DNA from: Olsenella uli DSM 7084 | Lineage (GTDB): Bacteria; Actinomycetota; Coriobacteriia; Coriobacteriales; Atopobiaceae | DNA: 64,000 nt | Direction of reading: 5' to 3' | NCBI RefSeq assembly: GCF_000143845.1 | Contig: NC_014363.1 | Location: 1 to 64,000, forward strand | In this document: positions 26,493 to 34,772 of the stretch, in pieces | How the letters are laid out: every line of letters begins with the position of its first letter | Numbering within the stretch: the stretch's first letter is position 1 | The notes under the pieces: generated by a model | Seen by the model: the letters and a program-made list of their open reading frames with translations, nothing else | Databases searched by the model: none | What the model was told of the DNA's origin: nothing | Position numbers and translations under genes: made by a program

Positions 26493-27623
26493 ATGGCAGG
26501 CGAGACGAACTACTACGGCCGCTCATGGCGGTTACTCACGCGCGACAAGGGCTGGATCAAGGTCCTGTTGGTCATGGCGATTGCCACCGTCGTACCCATA
26601 GCCGGCCCCCTGGGCGTCTTGGGCTATGCCCTCGAGTGGGCGCGACTCACGGCATGGGGGGTCGACGCAGCCCCCAAGCAGAAGGGCGTGGGCGTGGGGG
26701 CCTGCATCAAGAGCGGTTGGCGCGGCTTCGTCGTCATGCTGGGTTGGAACCTCGCGCTCATGCTCGTCTTCGCTCTGCTGAGAAGCCTGTTCCACTACAG
26801 CTCCGTCCTTGAGATCCTGATCTTGGTGGTCACGGTCTTCTCGGAGGTCCTGTTCTTCGTGGCCGCCCTACGAGCCGCAATCTACCAGGACTTCAAGGCG
26901 GGCTATCAGGCCAACAGACTCTATGACATGCTCAAGCGCGACTTCGGCGGCGTCGCCCACGTCACGGGCGTCACTTGCCTGATGAGCCTCGTGGTGGGCA
27001 TCATCATGGCCGTCCTCTTCTCGGTCCTGCTGATGCCCCTGATCATGCAGCTGGCCACCTTCGTGGCCACGAGCTCCAGTGGCTACTACGGCAGCTACTA
27101 CTACGGTTATCCCTCCACCGACGCCATGGCCCTTCGTATGATGGCCGATACGGTCGGCTCGATGGTTCCGGGCATCGTTGTCGCGATCTACCTTGGCAAC
27201 GTCCTCGCGTCGTTCTACTCGCTCATCACCGTCACCATGGTTGCACTGTGGATGCGCCAGTTCAACGTCCCCGCTTGGGGCGCTAGCGGTGATCCCCTGC
27301 CCGAGGTCGGGCCCGTGGGCCTGCCGGCGACACCCCCCTCGCCCGCGTCACAGCAGGCGTCCCCGACCGAAGTCCCCGCCCAGCCCGCACCCCCCGCGTC
27401 TGCCGAGGCTGCCACCTCCGCCCAGCCGACCGCCGAGGTCCCCACGGAGTCCGCAGCGGCACCTGCGACAACCGTCGTGCAAGAGGCCGAGGCAGCGCCG
27501 CAGCCCGCTGTCGAGCAGACCCAGGACCCCGCTGAGGCTGCCGAGGTCACACCTGCTTCCGAACCCGGTCCCGAGCCTGCCTCCGCACCTTCGGCCGAGA
27601 CCGCTGACGGCACGGCCGAGTGA
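26493..27623 (+). CDS. DUF4013-like multi-pass membrane protein with Pro/Ala-rich tail
   Basis: A 376-aa membrane protein. Hydrophobic segments lie near residues 22-45, 80-95, 103-125, 160-190 and 225-250, with the DUF4013-type motif PIAGPLGVLGYALEWAR in the first hairpin. A Tyr/Gly/Ser-rich loop (GYYGSYYYGYPS) precedes the last segment. The last roughly 110 residues are Pro/Ala/Glu/Thr-rich and probably disordered. AAAGGAG lies upstream of the ATG. It is a single gene between the tRNA-Ser terminator and its own terminator. The function of the family is unknown to me. Confidence 0.75.
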   Translation: MAGETNYYGRSWRLLTRDKGWIKVLLVMAIATVVPIAGPLGVLGYALEWARLTAWGVDAAPKQKGVGVGACIKSGWRGFVVMLGWNLALMLVFALLRSLFHYSSVLEILILVVTVFSEVLFFVAALRAAIYQDFKAGYQANRLYDMLKRDFGGVAHVTGVTCLMSLVVGIIMAVLFSVLLMPLIMQLATFVATSSSGYYGSYYYGYPSTDAMALRMMADTVGSMVPGIVVAIYLGNVLASFYSLITVTMVALWMRQFNVPAWGASGDPLPEVGPVGLPATPPSPASQQASPTEVPAQPAPPASAEAATSAQPTAEVPTESAAAPATTVVQEAEAAPQPAVEQTQDPAEAAEVTPASEPGPEPASAPSAETADGTAE

Positions 27624-27674
27624 GGCCTCTCCTTCCCGGCGAAGACTGATGTGGTGCCCATGCGTTAGATGGCG

Positions 27675-27711
27675 GCGCCCCCTGGCAAGCTTCTGGCGAG
27701 CCAGGGGGCGC
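27675..27711 (+). terminator. Terminator after the DUF4013-like gene
   Basis: A perfect 12-bp GC-rich stem (27675-27686 with 27700-27711, 13-base loop) lies about 50 bases after the stop. The T content downstream is low (GCCTTTGC). Confidence 0.75.
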
Positions 27712-27887
27712 GCCTTTGCAAGCGCCCTGTGCCAGCATTCCCGTATGTGGGGACTGTATGGGAGGCTGGCACCAGAGAACGTCATTGGAAGATCGCAAGA
27801 CATCTGTGCTACCATCGAACGCCGACCTTTCCTGCTCCGGGTGCAACCTTCACGAACCGGAGCCGTTAGCCCAGAGGAGGTGACCAC

Positions 27888-28181
27888 ATGAAGGCTTATG
27901 AACTGCTGTATTTTGTCGATCCCGCGTGTACCGAGGAGGTTCGCGCCGGCGTCATGAAGCGCATTGACGTCGCTGTCACCGAGAACGGCGGCACAATCGA
28001 CAACGTCGAGGACTGGGGCAAGCGCAAGCTTGCCTTCGAGATCGACAAGCTCAACGAGGGCGACTATACCCTCATCGACTTCCACGCAGACCCCGCAGAC
28101 ATCGCCGAGCTCGACCGCGTTCTCCGCATCAACGATGCGGTGAAGCGCCACATGGTCGTTCGTCGAACCGACAGGGACTAG
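27888..28181 (+). CDS. rpsF: 30S ribosomal protein S6
   Basis: A 97-aa S6 protein that binds 16S rRNA in the platform together with S18. It begins KAYELLYFVDPACT, the usual S6 start, and contains the WGKRKLAFEIDKLNEG motif. The ribosome binding site is AGAGGAGG, 7 bases before the ATG. It leads the conserved cluster rpsF-ssb-rpsR-(membrane protein)-rplI. The 264 bases upstream contain the terminator of the previous gene and presumably the promoter; TTGGAA at 27785 and TACCAT at 27810 are candidates but are 19 bases apart. Confidence 0.97.
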   Translation: MKAYELLYFVDPACTEEVRAGVMKRIDVAVTENGGTIDNVEDWGKRKLAFEIDKLNEGDYTLIDFHADPADIAELDRVLRINDAVKRHMVVRRTDRD

Positions 28182-28219
28182 TTCCGGAAGTGTGGGCCTC
28201 GGCCCACGGATGAGAGGCA

Positions 28220-28690
28220 GTGAGCTACGTGAGCATCAACAGGGTGAACATCTCAGGAAACCTCACGCGCGACCCCGAGCTTCGCGCGACGGGCAGCGGC
28301 ACCCAGGTCCTCACCTTCGGCGTCGCCGTCAACGACCGTCGCCGCAACCCGCAGTCGGGCGACTGGGAGGACGTCCCCAACTTCGTCGACTGCGTCGTCT
28401 TCGGCAACCGCGCCGAGCCGCTCTCCCGCTTCCTCTCCAAGGGGCAGAAGGTTGCCATCGAGGGCAAGCTCCGCTGGAGCCAGTGGGAGCGCGACGGCCA
28501 GAGGCGCAGCAAGCTCGAGGTCATCGTCGACGAGGTCGAGTTCCTCTCCCAGAGGGGCGCGGGCCAGCAGGGCGGTGACGGCTATCCCAGCTATGCGACC
28601 CCGGCGCCCACGCCCGCCCCACAGGCCCCGCGTCCCCCCGTATCCACCCCGCCCGCGGCGGACGTGTACGACGAGGACATCCCGTTCTAA
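28220..28690 (+). CDS. ssb: Single-stranded DNA-binding protein
   Basis: A 156-aa SSB from GTG 28220, between rpsF and rpsR as in most bacteria. The OB fold spans about residues 1-110 (INRVNISGNLTRDPELR, FVDCVVFGNRAEPL). A short Pro/Ala-rich linker and the acidic protein-interaction tip DEDIPF at the C-terminus follow. It protects single-stranded DNA and recruits replication and repair partners through the tip. Confidence 0.96.
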   Translation: MSYVSINRVNISGNLTRDPELRATGSGTQVLTFGVAVNDRRRNPQSGDWEDVPNFVDCVVFGNRAEPLSRFLSKGQKVAIEGKLRWSQWERDGQRRSKLEVIVDEVEFLSQRGAGQQGGDGYPSYATPAPTPAPQAPRPPVSTPPAADVYDEDIPF

Positions 28691-28733
28691 CGAGACGGCG
28701 ATCCTTTGGTCGCCGATGGAAAGGCATTAGGAC

Positions 28734-29006
28734 ATGGCTAAGCAAAGGCAAGTCGAACAGCGCCAGCCGCGTCGCAAGTATTGCCAGTTTTGCAAGGAGG
28801 ACGTCGAGTTCATCGACTACAAGGACACGCAGCTCCTCCGCAAGTACATGACCGATCGTGGCAAGATCAAGCCTCGTCGTGTCACTGGCGCCTGCACGCA
28901 GCATCAGCATGACATCGCGGTCGCCATTAAGCGCGCCCGCGAGATGGCCCTCCTGCCGTACACCGTCTCCGTGGTCTCCAGCCGCGGTGGCCGTGGTCGC
29001 GGCTAG
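28734..29006 (+). CDS. rpsR: 30S ribosomal protein S18
   Basis: A 90-aa S18 that pairs with S6 in the small subunit. It shows [16 protein letters not shown] with a cysteine pair near residues 17-20, then [15 protein letters not shown]. It carries the zinc-type pair CxxC, with a further cysteine at ACTQ. The last residues, GGRGRG, form a basic tail. It lies 43 bases after ssb. Confidence 0.96.
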   Translation: MAKQRQVEQRQPRRKYCQFCKEDVEFIDYKDTQLLRKYMTDRGKIKPRRVTGACTQHQHDIAVAIKRAREMALLPYTVSVVSSRGGRGRG

Positions 29007-29035
29007 CGAGCCGGTACCAAAGATCGCTTACGTTC

Positions 29036-30070
29036 GTGAGTGGCTCTTCCGACAGACGACCGGTCATACCGGACGGACTCCGCAGTGGGTACGCGCACCT
29101 CAACCCCCATGGGAGTGCGTCTCGGGGGACGTCTGCGCCCAGCGGGGTCCAGCGGGGCCTTCTCTGGGCCGTCGCGGGTGGCATGTGTGCCACGATGCTG
29201 AGCCCCGTGGTCTCATGTGCCCTGATCGCATACGGAGTCACCGTCGCGTCTGCTAGGGATGGCCAAGGGGCACGGCTCTCGGCCTTTGCCGTCGCCGCGG
29301 TGTCGGCCGTCCTTGCGGGTCTCGTGGTCGGGGTGGGGTACGTTCCATCCGCGCTGGTGGCATGTTGCATCTCCCTTGGCTACGTTGTGGCCACATCGGG
29401 ACGCGGGAGGTCGCTCGGCCCGGAGTGCCTGGTCATGGCAGGGGGTTCCCTCGCCGCGATCGGCGTCGACTCCATGGCCGCCCTGCAGAGCGGGACGACG
29501 CTCCCCGCGTATCTCGAGCACCTGGCTGATGGTTACCTGGGCATGCTGGGAGGTTCGGTAGAGATGAGCCGGAGGATGGAACTCGCATCTGCCCTCCAGC
29601 TCTACAAGGCCTTCTGGCCCATGGCGTACCTCCTACAGTCGGCCCTGTCCGCCCTTCTCGCCCGGCTGGGCACGAGGGCGGCCCAAAAGGCCTGCGGGCT
29701 TCCCCGCACGTCGTTGCGCCTGACGGAGATGAGGCTGCCACTTTGGATGGGCCTTGCCTTTGTCCTGGGTGCCGTTGCGACCGTGCTTGGGGTGCAGTCG
29801 CCCTATCAACCGGATCTCATCCAGCTGGTGGGGAGGAACGTTTTCACGGCGGCTCGTGCTGCGCTTGCGGTTCAGGGAATCGCGGTGCAGATGTGGGCCA
29901 TCGGACGCGCGGGCAACTCGCGTCTCACGAGTTTCCTGTGGGTCATCGTAGCGGTCTGGCTCGAGACGGCCTTCTTCGTCTCGAGCGCACTTGGCCTGGT
30001 CGACCTCGTCGCGGACTTCCGCGGCCTTGGGGGCGGCGGGGCTGAACATGAAAGCAAGAAGTCGGCCTAG
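29036..30070 (+). CDS. Multi-pass membrane protein between rpsR and rplI (DUF2232/YybS-like)
   Basis: A 344-aa protein with about eight hydrophobic segments starting near residue 43. Its place between rpsR and rplI and its topology match the DUF2232/YybS family, which resembles the S-components of ECF transporters and sits at this locus in many Gram-positives. The motif RLPLWMGLAFVLG near residue 235 fits the family pattern. The start is GTG 29036 with no strong ribosome binding site, so translation may depend on rpsR; an internal start is possible. No substrate can be assigned. Confidence 0.72.
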   Translation: MSGSSDRRPVIPDGLRSGYAHLNPHGSASRGTSAPSGVQRGLLWAVAGGMCATMLSPVVSCALIAYGVTVASARDGQGARLSAFAVAAVSAVLAGLVVGVGYVPSALVACCISLGYVVATSGRGRSLGPECLVMAGGSLAAIGVDSMAALQSGTTLPAYLEHLADGYLGMLGGSVEMSRRMELASALQLYKAFWPMAYLLQSALSALLARLGTRAAQKACGLPRTSLRLTEMRLPLWMGLAFVLGAVATVLGVQSPYQPDLIQLVGRNVFTAARAALAVQGIAVQMWAIGRAGNSRLTSFLWVIVAVWLETAFFVSSALGLVDLVADFRGLGGGGAEHESKKSA

Positions 30071-30094
30071 GCCGATCACAGCGAAGGAGTTCCC

Positions 30095-30616
30095 ATGAAA
30101 GTCATCCTCTTGGGTGAGCTCAGGGGCAAGGGCGGCGAAGGCGACATCGTAGAGGTCGCCCAGGGCTATGCGGAGAACTACCTGTTCCCCAACAAGATCG
30201 CCCAGCCCGCCACCCCGGGTAACGTCAAGCAGCTCGAGGAGCGCCGCCACAACATCGAGAAGCGCGAGGAGAAGCGCATCTCCGATGCCAACGCGACCAA
30301 GGAGCTGCTCAACGGCAAATCCGTCACCGTCGATGCCAAGGTTGGCGAGAACGACCAGCTCTTTGGTTCCGTCACCACCAACCAGATCGTCGATGCCATC
30401 AAGGCCGAGCTTGGCGTTGAGGTGGACCGCAAGCGCGTCGCTCGCGGCGCCACCATCAAGACCGCCGGTCGCCACGAGGTCGAGATCAACCTCTATCGTG
30501 ACATCAATGCCATCATCACCGTCCTTGTCGGCATCGACGAGGAGGCTCCCGAGGCAGGCACCACCGAGACTTCCGAGCCTAAGGCCGAAGAGAGGCCCGA
30601 GGACGTCACCGAGTAG
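30095..30616 (+). CDS. rplI: 50S ribosomal protein L9
   Basis: A 173-aa L9. The N-terminal rRNA-binding domain is clear (KVILLGELRGKGGEGDIVEVAQGYAENYLFPN with its conserved glycines), followed by the long connecting helix and the C-terminal domain (LFGSVT, EVEINLYRDI). It has a somewhat long acidic tail (EAGTTETSEPKAEERPEDVTE region), about 20 residues beyond the usual end. AAGGAG precedes the ATG. It is the last gene of the ribosomal cluster, followed by a strong terminator. Confidence 0.96.
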   Translation: MKVILLGELRGKGGEGDIVEVAQGYAENYLFPNKIAQPATPGNVKQLEERRHNIEKREEKRISDANATKELLNGKSVTVDAKVGENDQLFGSVTTNQIVDAIKAELGVEVDRKRVARGATIKTAGRHEVEINLYRDINAIITVLVGIDEEAPEAGTTETSEPKAEERPEDVTE

Positions 30617-30720
30617 GTTTTGGTGCCCTCCATCGCCCTCTTCGCGAGCTGGGGATATCAACAAGACCAACAGGTCAGGTACTGGGCGTCGAAGGCCCGG
30701 CAGCCAAGGCGCCCATGGCC

Positions 30721-30764
30721 GTCCCCACCGCAACCCTCAAGTTGCGGTGGGGACTTCTCTTTTT
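30721..30764 (+). terminator. Intrinsic terminator of the rpsF-rplI cluster
   Basis: A perfect 13-bp stem (30721-30733 with 30742-30754, 8-base loop) is followed by TTCTCTTTTT. This is the strongest intrinsic terminator in the window. Confidence 0.93.
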
Positions 30765-30877
30765 ATGTAATTTGGCGCTAGGCAATTTACCTGCGGAAAC
30801 GTGACTTGACATGCGGAGAAATATGTTAAACAGCACCTAGAAGGCCCAATTGCTTAAATCACTCCAAAGGCTCGCCG

Positions 30878-30949
30878 GTGTCGAAAACCGAGCTGGAAAA
30901 ACTTTCCAAACTTGTTGAAAACGTCGAAAAGGTAAAAACGCGCCGCTAG
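30878..30949 (+). CDS. Possible 23-aa helical peptide upstream of dnaB
   Basis: GTG 30878 to TAG 30949 reads MSKTELEKLSKLVENVEK plus a basic tail, KTRR. AAAGG lies 8 bases upstream of the start. The composition is strongly helical and amphipathic, with Leu/Val at heptad-like intervals. It could be a leader peptide, a small regulatory peptide or the remnant of a truncated gene. The evidence is only the ribosome binding site and a non-random amino acid pattern. Confidence 0.3.
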   Translation: MSKTELEKLSKLVENVEKVKTRR

Positions 30950-30958
30950 CTCCGAGTA

Positions 30959-30984
30959 GCTATCAACAATGCCCTGTTGATAGC
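30959..30984 (+). promoter_or_regulatory. Perfect hairpin/operator in the dnaB leader
   Basis: A 10-bp perfect inverted repeat (GCTATCAACA with TGTTGATAGC, 6-base loop) lies 10 bases after the possible small peptide and 79 bases before dnaB. There is no T-run. It could be a protein-binding operator or an mRNA structure. Confidence 0.45.
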
Positions 30985-31062
30985 AGTTATGGTCAGAGAA
31001 AGTGTCTCCACCATGAGGTACCATTCCGGCGCATCCATCTCACACGAGCGATCGGACCAGAC

Positions 31063-32457
31063 ATGTCAGACGACTATGGCAGCCATGGGGGAATTTCGGA
31101 CGGTGCCCTTCCGGGTGGCGGATCCATGCCGCAGGACCTTGCGGCCGAGAAGTCCATCCTTTCAGCCATGCTGCTCTCCCAGGACGTGTTGCAGGAGTGC
31201 TTGGTTCACCTTGAGGAGACGGACTTCTACCTCCACTCGCATCGCACGGTCTTCAACGCGATGAAGGAGATGTTCGACCGGGGCCGCCCGGTCGACCCCA
31301 TCTCCCTTTCCGACCATCTCAGGAGTGCCGGTAGCCTGGAGCGCATCGGCGGCATGGCCTTCCTGCTCGAGCTCAACAACAACTCGTTCTCCCTGGCCTC
31401 GTGGGAGCATCACGTCGAGATCCTTCACAGGGACGCGACGCTTCGGGCCATCATCGAGGCGTCCGCGAAGATCACCGCCCTCGCCTTCGATGCCCCGGAG
31501 GACACCAAGGAGGTCGTGGACTCCGCCGAGAACCTCCTTCTGGGCGTGACGAACCGCGAGATCGGCGATAGCTACTCGGACCTCTCCGAGGTCATGGGCG
31601 ACCTCTATACCGAGTTAGGCGAGGCCTGCATGGACCCCGCAGAGTTCATGGGCGTCCAGACGGGGTACCCGGGCATCGACTCCCGCCTGCAGGGCCTCAG
31701 GCCTGGCCAGATGATCGTCGTCGGCGCACGGCCGGGCGTCGGCAAGACCTCCTTCGCGCTGAACCTTGCCACCAACGCGGCCGCCCACGGTGCGTCCGTG
31801 GCGTTCTTCTCGCTCGAGATGTCAAAGGTCGAGATCGCCCAGCGCCTGCTCTCCGCCTATGCACACATCCCCCTGTCCGCCATCCGGGGGGCTCGCATAC
31901 AGGACAACCAGTGGCCCACCATCCTGGATGCCACGCGCGACCTCTCGCGGCTCGACATCATGATCGACGACACGCCAGGCACTACCGTCACGGAGATCCG
32001 CGCCAAGGCGCGGCGCATGCTCAACGGGAAGGAGCGCGGCATCGTGCTCGTAGACTACCTGCAGCTGCTCTCTCCGCCCTCGGGACGCCAGCGCATGGAC
32101 TCTCGCGCCACCGAGGTCTCCGAGATGTCGCGTGGCATCAAGATCATGGCCAAGGACCTCGAGGTGCCCGTCGTCGCACTGTCTCAGCTCAACCGTCAGG
32201 TGACGGACCGCAAGGGCCAGCGCCCGCAGCTCTCTGACCTGCGCGAGTCCGGCTCCATCGAGCAGGACGCCGACATCGTCATCCTGCTCGACCGCTCCAT
32301 GACCGAGGAGGAGTCCGAGAGGCCCGACCGCCCCGACATGAACGTGACCGAATTCATCATCGCCAAGAACCGTTCGGGCCCCTTGGACATCGTCCCGCTC
32401 ATGTTCCTCCCCGGCTCGACCAAGTTCGTCGAGGTCGACCGGACGCATTCGGAGTAA
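31063..32457 (+). CDS. dnaB: Replicative DNA helicase DnaB
   Basis: A 464-aa hexameric 5'-3' helicase of the replication fork. The N-terminal domain begins near PQDLAAEKSILSAML (residues about 24-38) and the C-terminal RecA-like ATPase has Walker A GARPGVGKTSFAL, the SLEM motif (FFSLEMSK), Walker B IVLVDYLQL and DLRESGSIEQDADIV. No intein is seen and the length is normal. The ATG at 31063 has only a weak ribosome binding site. purA follows 72 bases downstream with its own -10-like element. Confidence 0.96.
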   Translation: MSDDYGSHGGISDGALPGGGSMPQDLAAEKSILSAMLLSQDVLQECLVHLEETDFYLHSHRTVFNAMKEMFDRGRPVDPISLSDHLRSAGSLERIGGMAFLLELNNNSFSLASWEHHVEILHRDATLRAIIEASAKITALAFDAPEDTKEVVDSAENLLLGVTNREIGDSYSDLSEVMGDLYTELGEACMDPAEFMGVQTGYPGIDSRLQGLRPGQMIVVGARPGVGKTSFALNLATNAAAHGASVAFFSLEMSKVEIAQRLLSAYAHIPLSAIRGARIQDNQWPTILDATRDLSRLDIMIDDTPGTTVTEIRAKARRMLNGKERGIVLVDYLQLLSPPSGRQRMDSRATEVSEMSRGIKIMAKDLEVPVVALSQLNRQVTDRKGQRPQLSDLRESGSIEQDADIVILLDRSMTEEESERPDRPDMNVTEFIIAKNRSGPLDIVPLMFLPGSTKFVEVDRTHSE

Positions 32458-32465
32458 CGCTGCCG

Positions 32466-32471
32466 TATACT
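32466..32471 (+). promoter_or_regulatory. Putative -10 element of purA
   Basis: TATACT in a GTATACT context lies 9 bases after the dnaB stop and 58 bases before the purA start. No good -35 is visible because that position falls within the end of dnaB. Confidence 0.4.
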
Positions 32472-32529
32472 TGAGACTGCCCGCTGCTACCCTGCGGGCC
32501 GGACGGACCATCCAGCAAGGGAGACTCAC

Positions 32530-33810
32530 ATGCCGGCATCAGTGCTTGTTGGAACGCAATGGGGGGACGAGGGCAAGGGCAAGGTCACCGATCTCATCTC
32601 CGGCGACTTCGACGTGGTGTGCCGCTATGCCGGTGGCGCCAACGCCGGCCACACGGTCATCGCGAACGGCCACAAGCTCGCACTGCATCAGGTGCCTTCC
32701 GGAGTCATGTACGACGGGACCTACCCCGTCATCGGCAACGGATGCATCGTCGACCCCGAGGTGCTCCTCGGCGAGATCGACATGCTCGAGGCCCAGGGCA
32801 TCTCCTGCGACGAGCTAAGGATCTCAGGCAACGCCCACATCGTCATGCCCTACCATAAGGACCTCGACGGCGCGCATGAGAAGAGGCTCGGTAAGAACCT
32901 CATCGGTACCACCAAGCGCGGCGTCGGTCCCACTTACATGGACAAGATGAACCGCACGGGCCTACGCGTCCAGGACATGTTGGACGAGAAGATCTTCCGC
33001 GAGAAGCTCGAGGCGGCCCTCGCCTACACCAATCCCATCCTCGAGAAGGTCTACGAGATGCCGACCTATACGGTCAATCAGGTCTGCGAGACCTACCTCC
33101 CGTATGCCGAGCGCATCCGCCCTTACATCGTCGAGAGCTCGCTGTTCCTCAACGAGCAGCTCGAGGCGGGGAGGAGCATCCTCTTCGAGGGGGCCCAGGC
33201 GACCATGCTCGACATCGACCACGGCACCTATCCGTTCGTCACCTCGTCCAACTGCACGGCTGGCGGAGCGGTGACCGGCTCGGGCGTGGGTCCCACCAAC
33301 ATAGGCCGCGTCCTGGGCATCGCGAAGGCCTATCTGACGCGTGTGGGTTCCGGACCCTTCCCGACGGAGCTCGAGGGCGAGATCGGCGACAGGCTGGGCG
33401 AGGTGGGTCACGAATATGGCGTGACCACCGGGCGCAAGCGCCGCTGCGGCTGGTACGACTCCGTTGTCGTCAACTATGCGGCTCGCGTCAACGGACTCAC
33501 GGACCTCGCCATCACCAAACTTGACGTGCTGGGCTGCCTGGACGAGATCAAGGTCTGCGTCGCCTATGAGTGCGATGGCAAGACCTACCGCACCGTCCCA
33601 GAGCACCAGAGCGTCTTCTACCATGCCAAGCCGGTCTACGAGACCCTGCCTGGCTGGGGCTGCGACATCTCTGGCGTACGCGACTTCTACCGGCTCCCGC
33701 GCGAGGCCAAGGACTACATCGACTTCCTCGAGCAGCTCGCGGGCGTCCGTGTCTCCATCATCACGGTCGGCCCCGACCGCGACCAGACAATCGATAGGTA
33801 TTGGAAGTAG
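32530..33810 (+). CDS. purA: Adenylosuccinate synthetase
   Basis: PurA joins IMP and aspartate using GTP, the first committed step to AMP. The 426-aa protein shows the P-loop-like GTQWGDEGKGK, NAGHTV, KRGVGPTY, the GAQATMLDIDHGTYPFVTS signature and TTGRKRRCGW, plus the C-terminal guanine site TVGPDR. GGGAGA lies upstream of the ATG. It ends overlapping the longest possible frame of the downstream DegV gene, so purA, degV and purD are probably one unit. Confidence 0.96.
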   Translation: MPASVLVGTQWGDEGKGKVTDLISGDFDVVCRYAGGANAGHTVIANGHKLALHQVPSGVMYDGTYPVIGNGCIVDPEVLLGEIDMLEAQGISCDELRISGNAHIVMPYHKDLDGAHEKRLGKNLIGTTKRGVGPTYMDKMNRTGLRVQDMLDEKIFREKLEAALAYTNPILEKVYEMPTYTVNQVCETYLPYAERIRPYIVESSLFLNEQLEAGRSILFEGAQATMLDIDHGTYPFVTSSNCTAGGAVTGSGVGPTNIGRVLGIAKAYLTRVGSGPFPTELEGEIGDRLGEVGHEYGVTTGRKRRCGWYDSVVVNYAARVNGLTDLAITKLDVLGCLDEIKVCVAYECDGKTYRTVPEHQSVFYHAKPVYETLPGWGCDISGVRDFYRLPREAKDYIDFLEQLAGVRVSIITVGPDRDQTIDRYWK

Positions 33811-33812
33811 CC

Positions 33813-34757
33813 TTGTCAACCCTGTCGTCCGTAGCGCGCAGCAAATTTGCGATCGTGTGTGACAGCGGGTGCGACCTTTCCCTCTCCAGTCTCGAGAGGG
33901 CGAAGGTCTCGCTCGTTCCCCTTGTCGTGCGTATGGGCGGCACCCGGTATCGTGACTGCGTTGAGCTTGATCCCACGGACTTCTTCGTCCGCTACTCCTC
34001 GACGAGGGGCCAGGTTGGTGTCTCTGCCCCCTCACGTGGGGAGTTTGAGCGCTGCTATCACGAGCTCGTCGGGCAGGGCGTCGTGGACATCGTGTCCCTG
34101 CATACCTCGAGCGCGCTGAGCGACGCGTACGACCTTGCGCTCGACGCGGCGTCCTCCGTCGAGGGGGCCGTCATCCGCGTACTGGACAGTCGCTGCTACT
34201 CAGGTCAGCTGGCAATCGTCCTCGCGCGCATGGTCGCCGACCGCGACGCGGGCCTTTCGGCGGACGCTGCCGTCATCAGGGCCCAGGAGCTCGCCTCTGC
34301 TACCCGGGCGCTGTTCGTCCCGGCGTCCGAATCCTCGCCCCTCCCACACGGCACCACCCGTCAAAGCGGCATCTTGGGGAGGGCGGATCGCCTGCGGACG
34401 CGCGCCCTGGGGCTGCGTCGGGTCTTTAGCGTCAACCAGGACGGCACGCCCACCGAGCTCTTCAGCTCCAACGACCTGTCGCGCCTTGCCGGCAACATGG
34501 CCCGCGCCATGAGCGCCTACGCCCGCAAGGTGGGCCCCCTCACCTACGTCGAGGTCACCGCCGGCGTTCCCCGCCAGCTTGCGGTGGTCGAGAAGCCCCT
34601 GGTCACCAACGAGTTCGAGGCGACCCGCTCCGCGATCCTCAGCACCAACCCGTCGACGACGGCCCGGCTGGGCATTGGTGCCGTCGGGCTGTCCTATGCC
34701 CCATCCTCGCTCATCAAGCCCGATGAGGCCACTTCCCTCATGCGCCCTGTCGACTGA
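33813..34757 (+). CDS. DegV-family fatty-acid-binding protein
   Basis: A 314-aa DegV/EDD-fold protein. DegV proteins bind fatty acids and in Gram-positives act as FakB-type partners of the fatty acid kinase FakA. The N-terminus FAIVCDSGCDLS is the family start, with the TSAPSRGEF-like loop as VSAPSRGEFERCY and HTSSALSDAYDLA following. The TTG at 33813 has GGAAG just upstream; a TTG at 33801 overlaps purA. No FakA gene is in this window. It lies between purA and purD, with 15 bases to purD. Confidence 0.87.
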   Translation: MSTLSSVARSKFAIVCDSGCDLSLSSLERAKVSLVPLVVRMGGTRYRDCVELDPTDFFVRYSSTRGQVGVSAPSRGEFERCYHELVGQGVVDIVSLHTSSALSDAYDLALDAASSVEGAVIRVLDSRCYSGQLAIVLARMVADRDAGLSADAAVIRAQELASATRALFVPASESSPLPHGTTRQSGILGRADRLRTRALGLRRVFSVNQDGTPTELFSSNDLSRLAGNMARAMSAYARKVGPLTYVEVTAGVPRQLAVVEKPLVTNEFEATRSAILSTNPSTTARLGIGAVGLSYAPSSLIKPDEATSLMRPVD

Positions 34758-34772
34758 ACATTGGAGGACACT

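Larger units (their letters stand above)
30765..31062. other. AT-rich intergenic region before dnaB
   Basis: A 298-base stretch markedly richer in A and T than either neighbour. It contains a possible 23-codon reading frame (30878-30949), a perfect 10-bp hairpin (30959-30984) and a TTGACA at about 30812 without a well-spaced -10. It must hold the dnaB promoter. The combination of low GC, a small frame with a ribosome binding site and a hairpin suggests either a leader with regulatory function or a fragment of foreign DNA. Confidence 0.45.
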
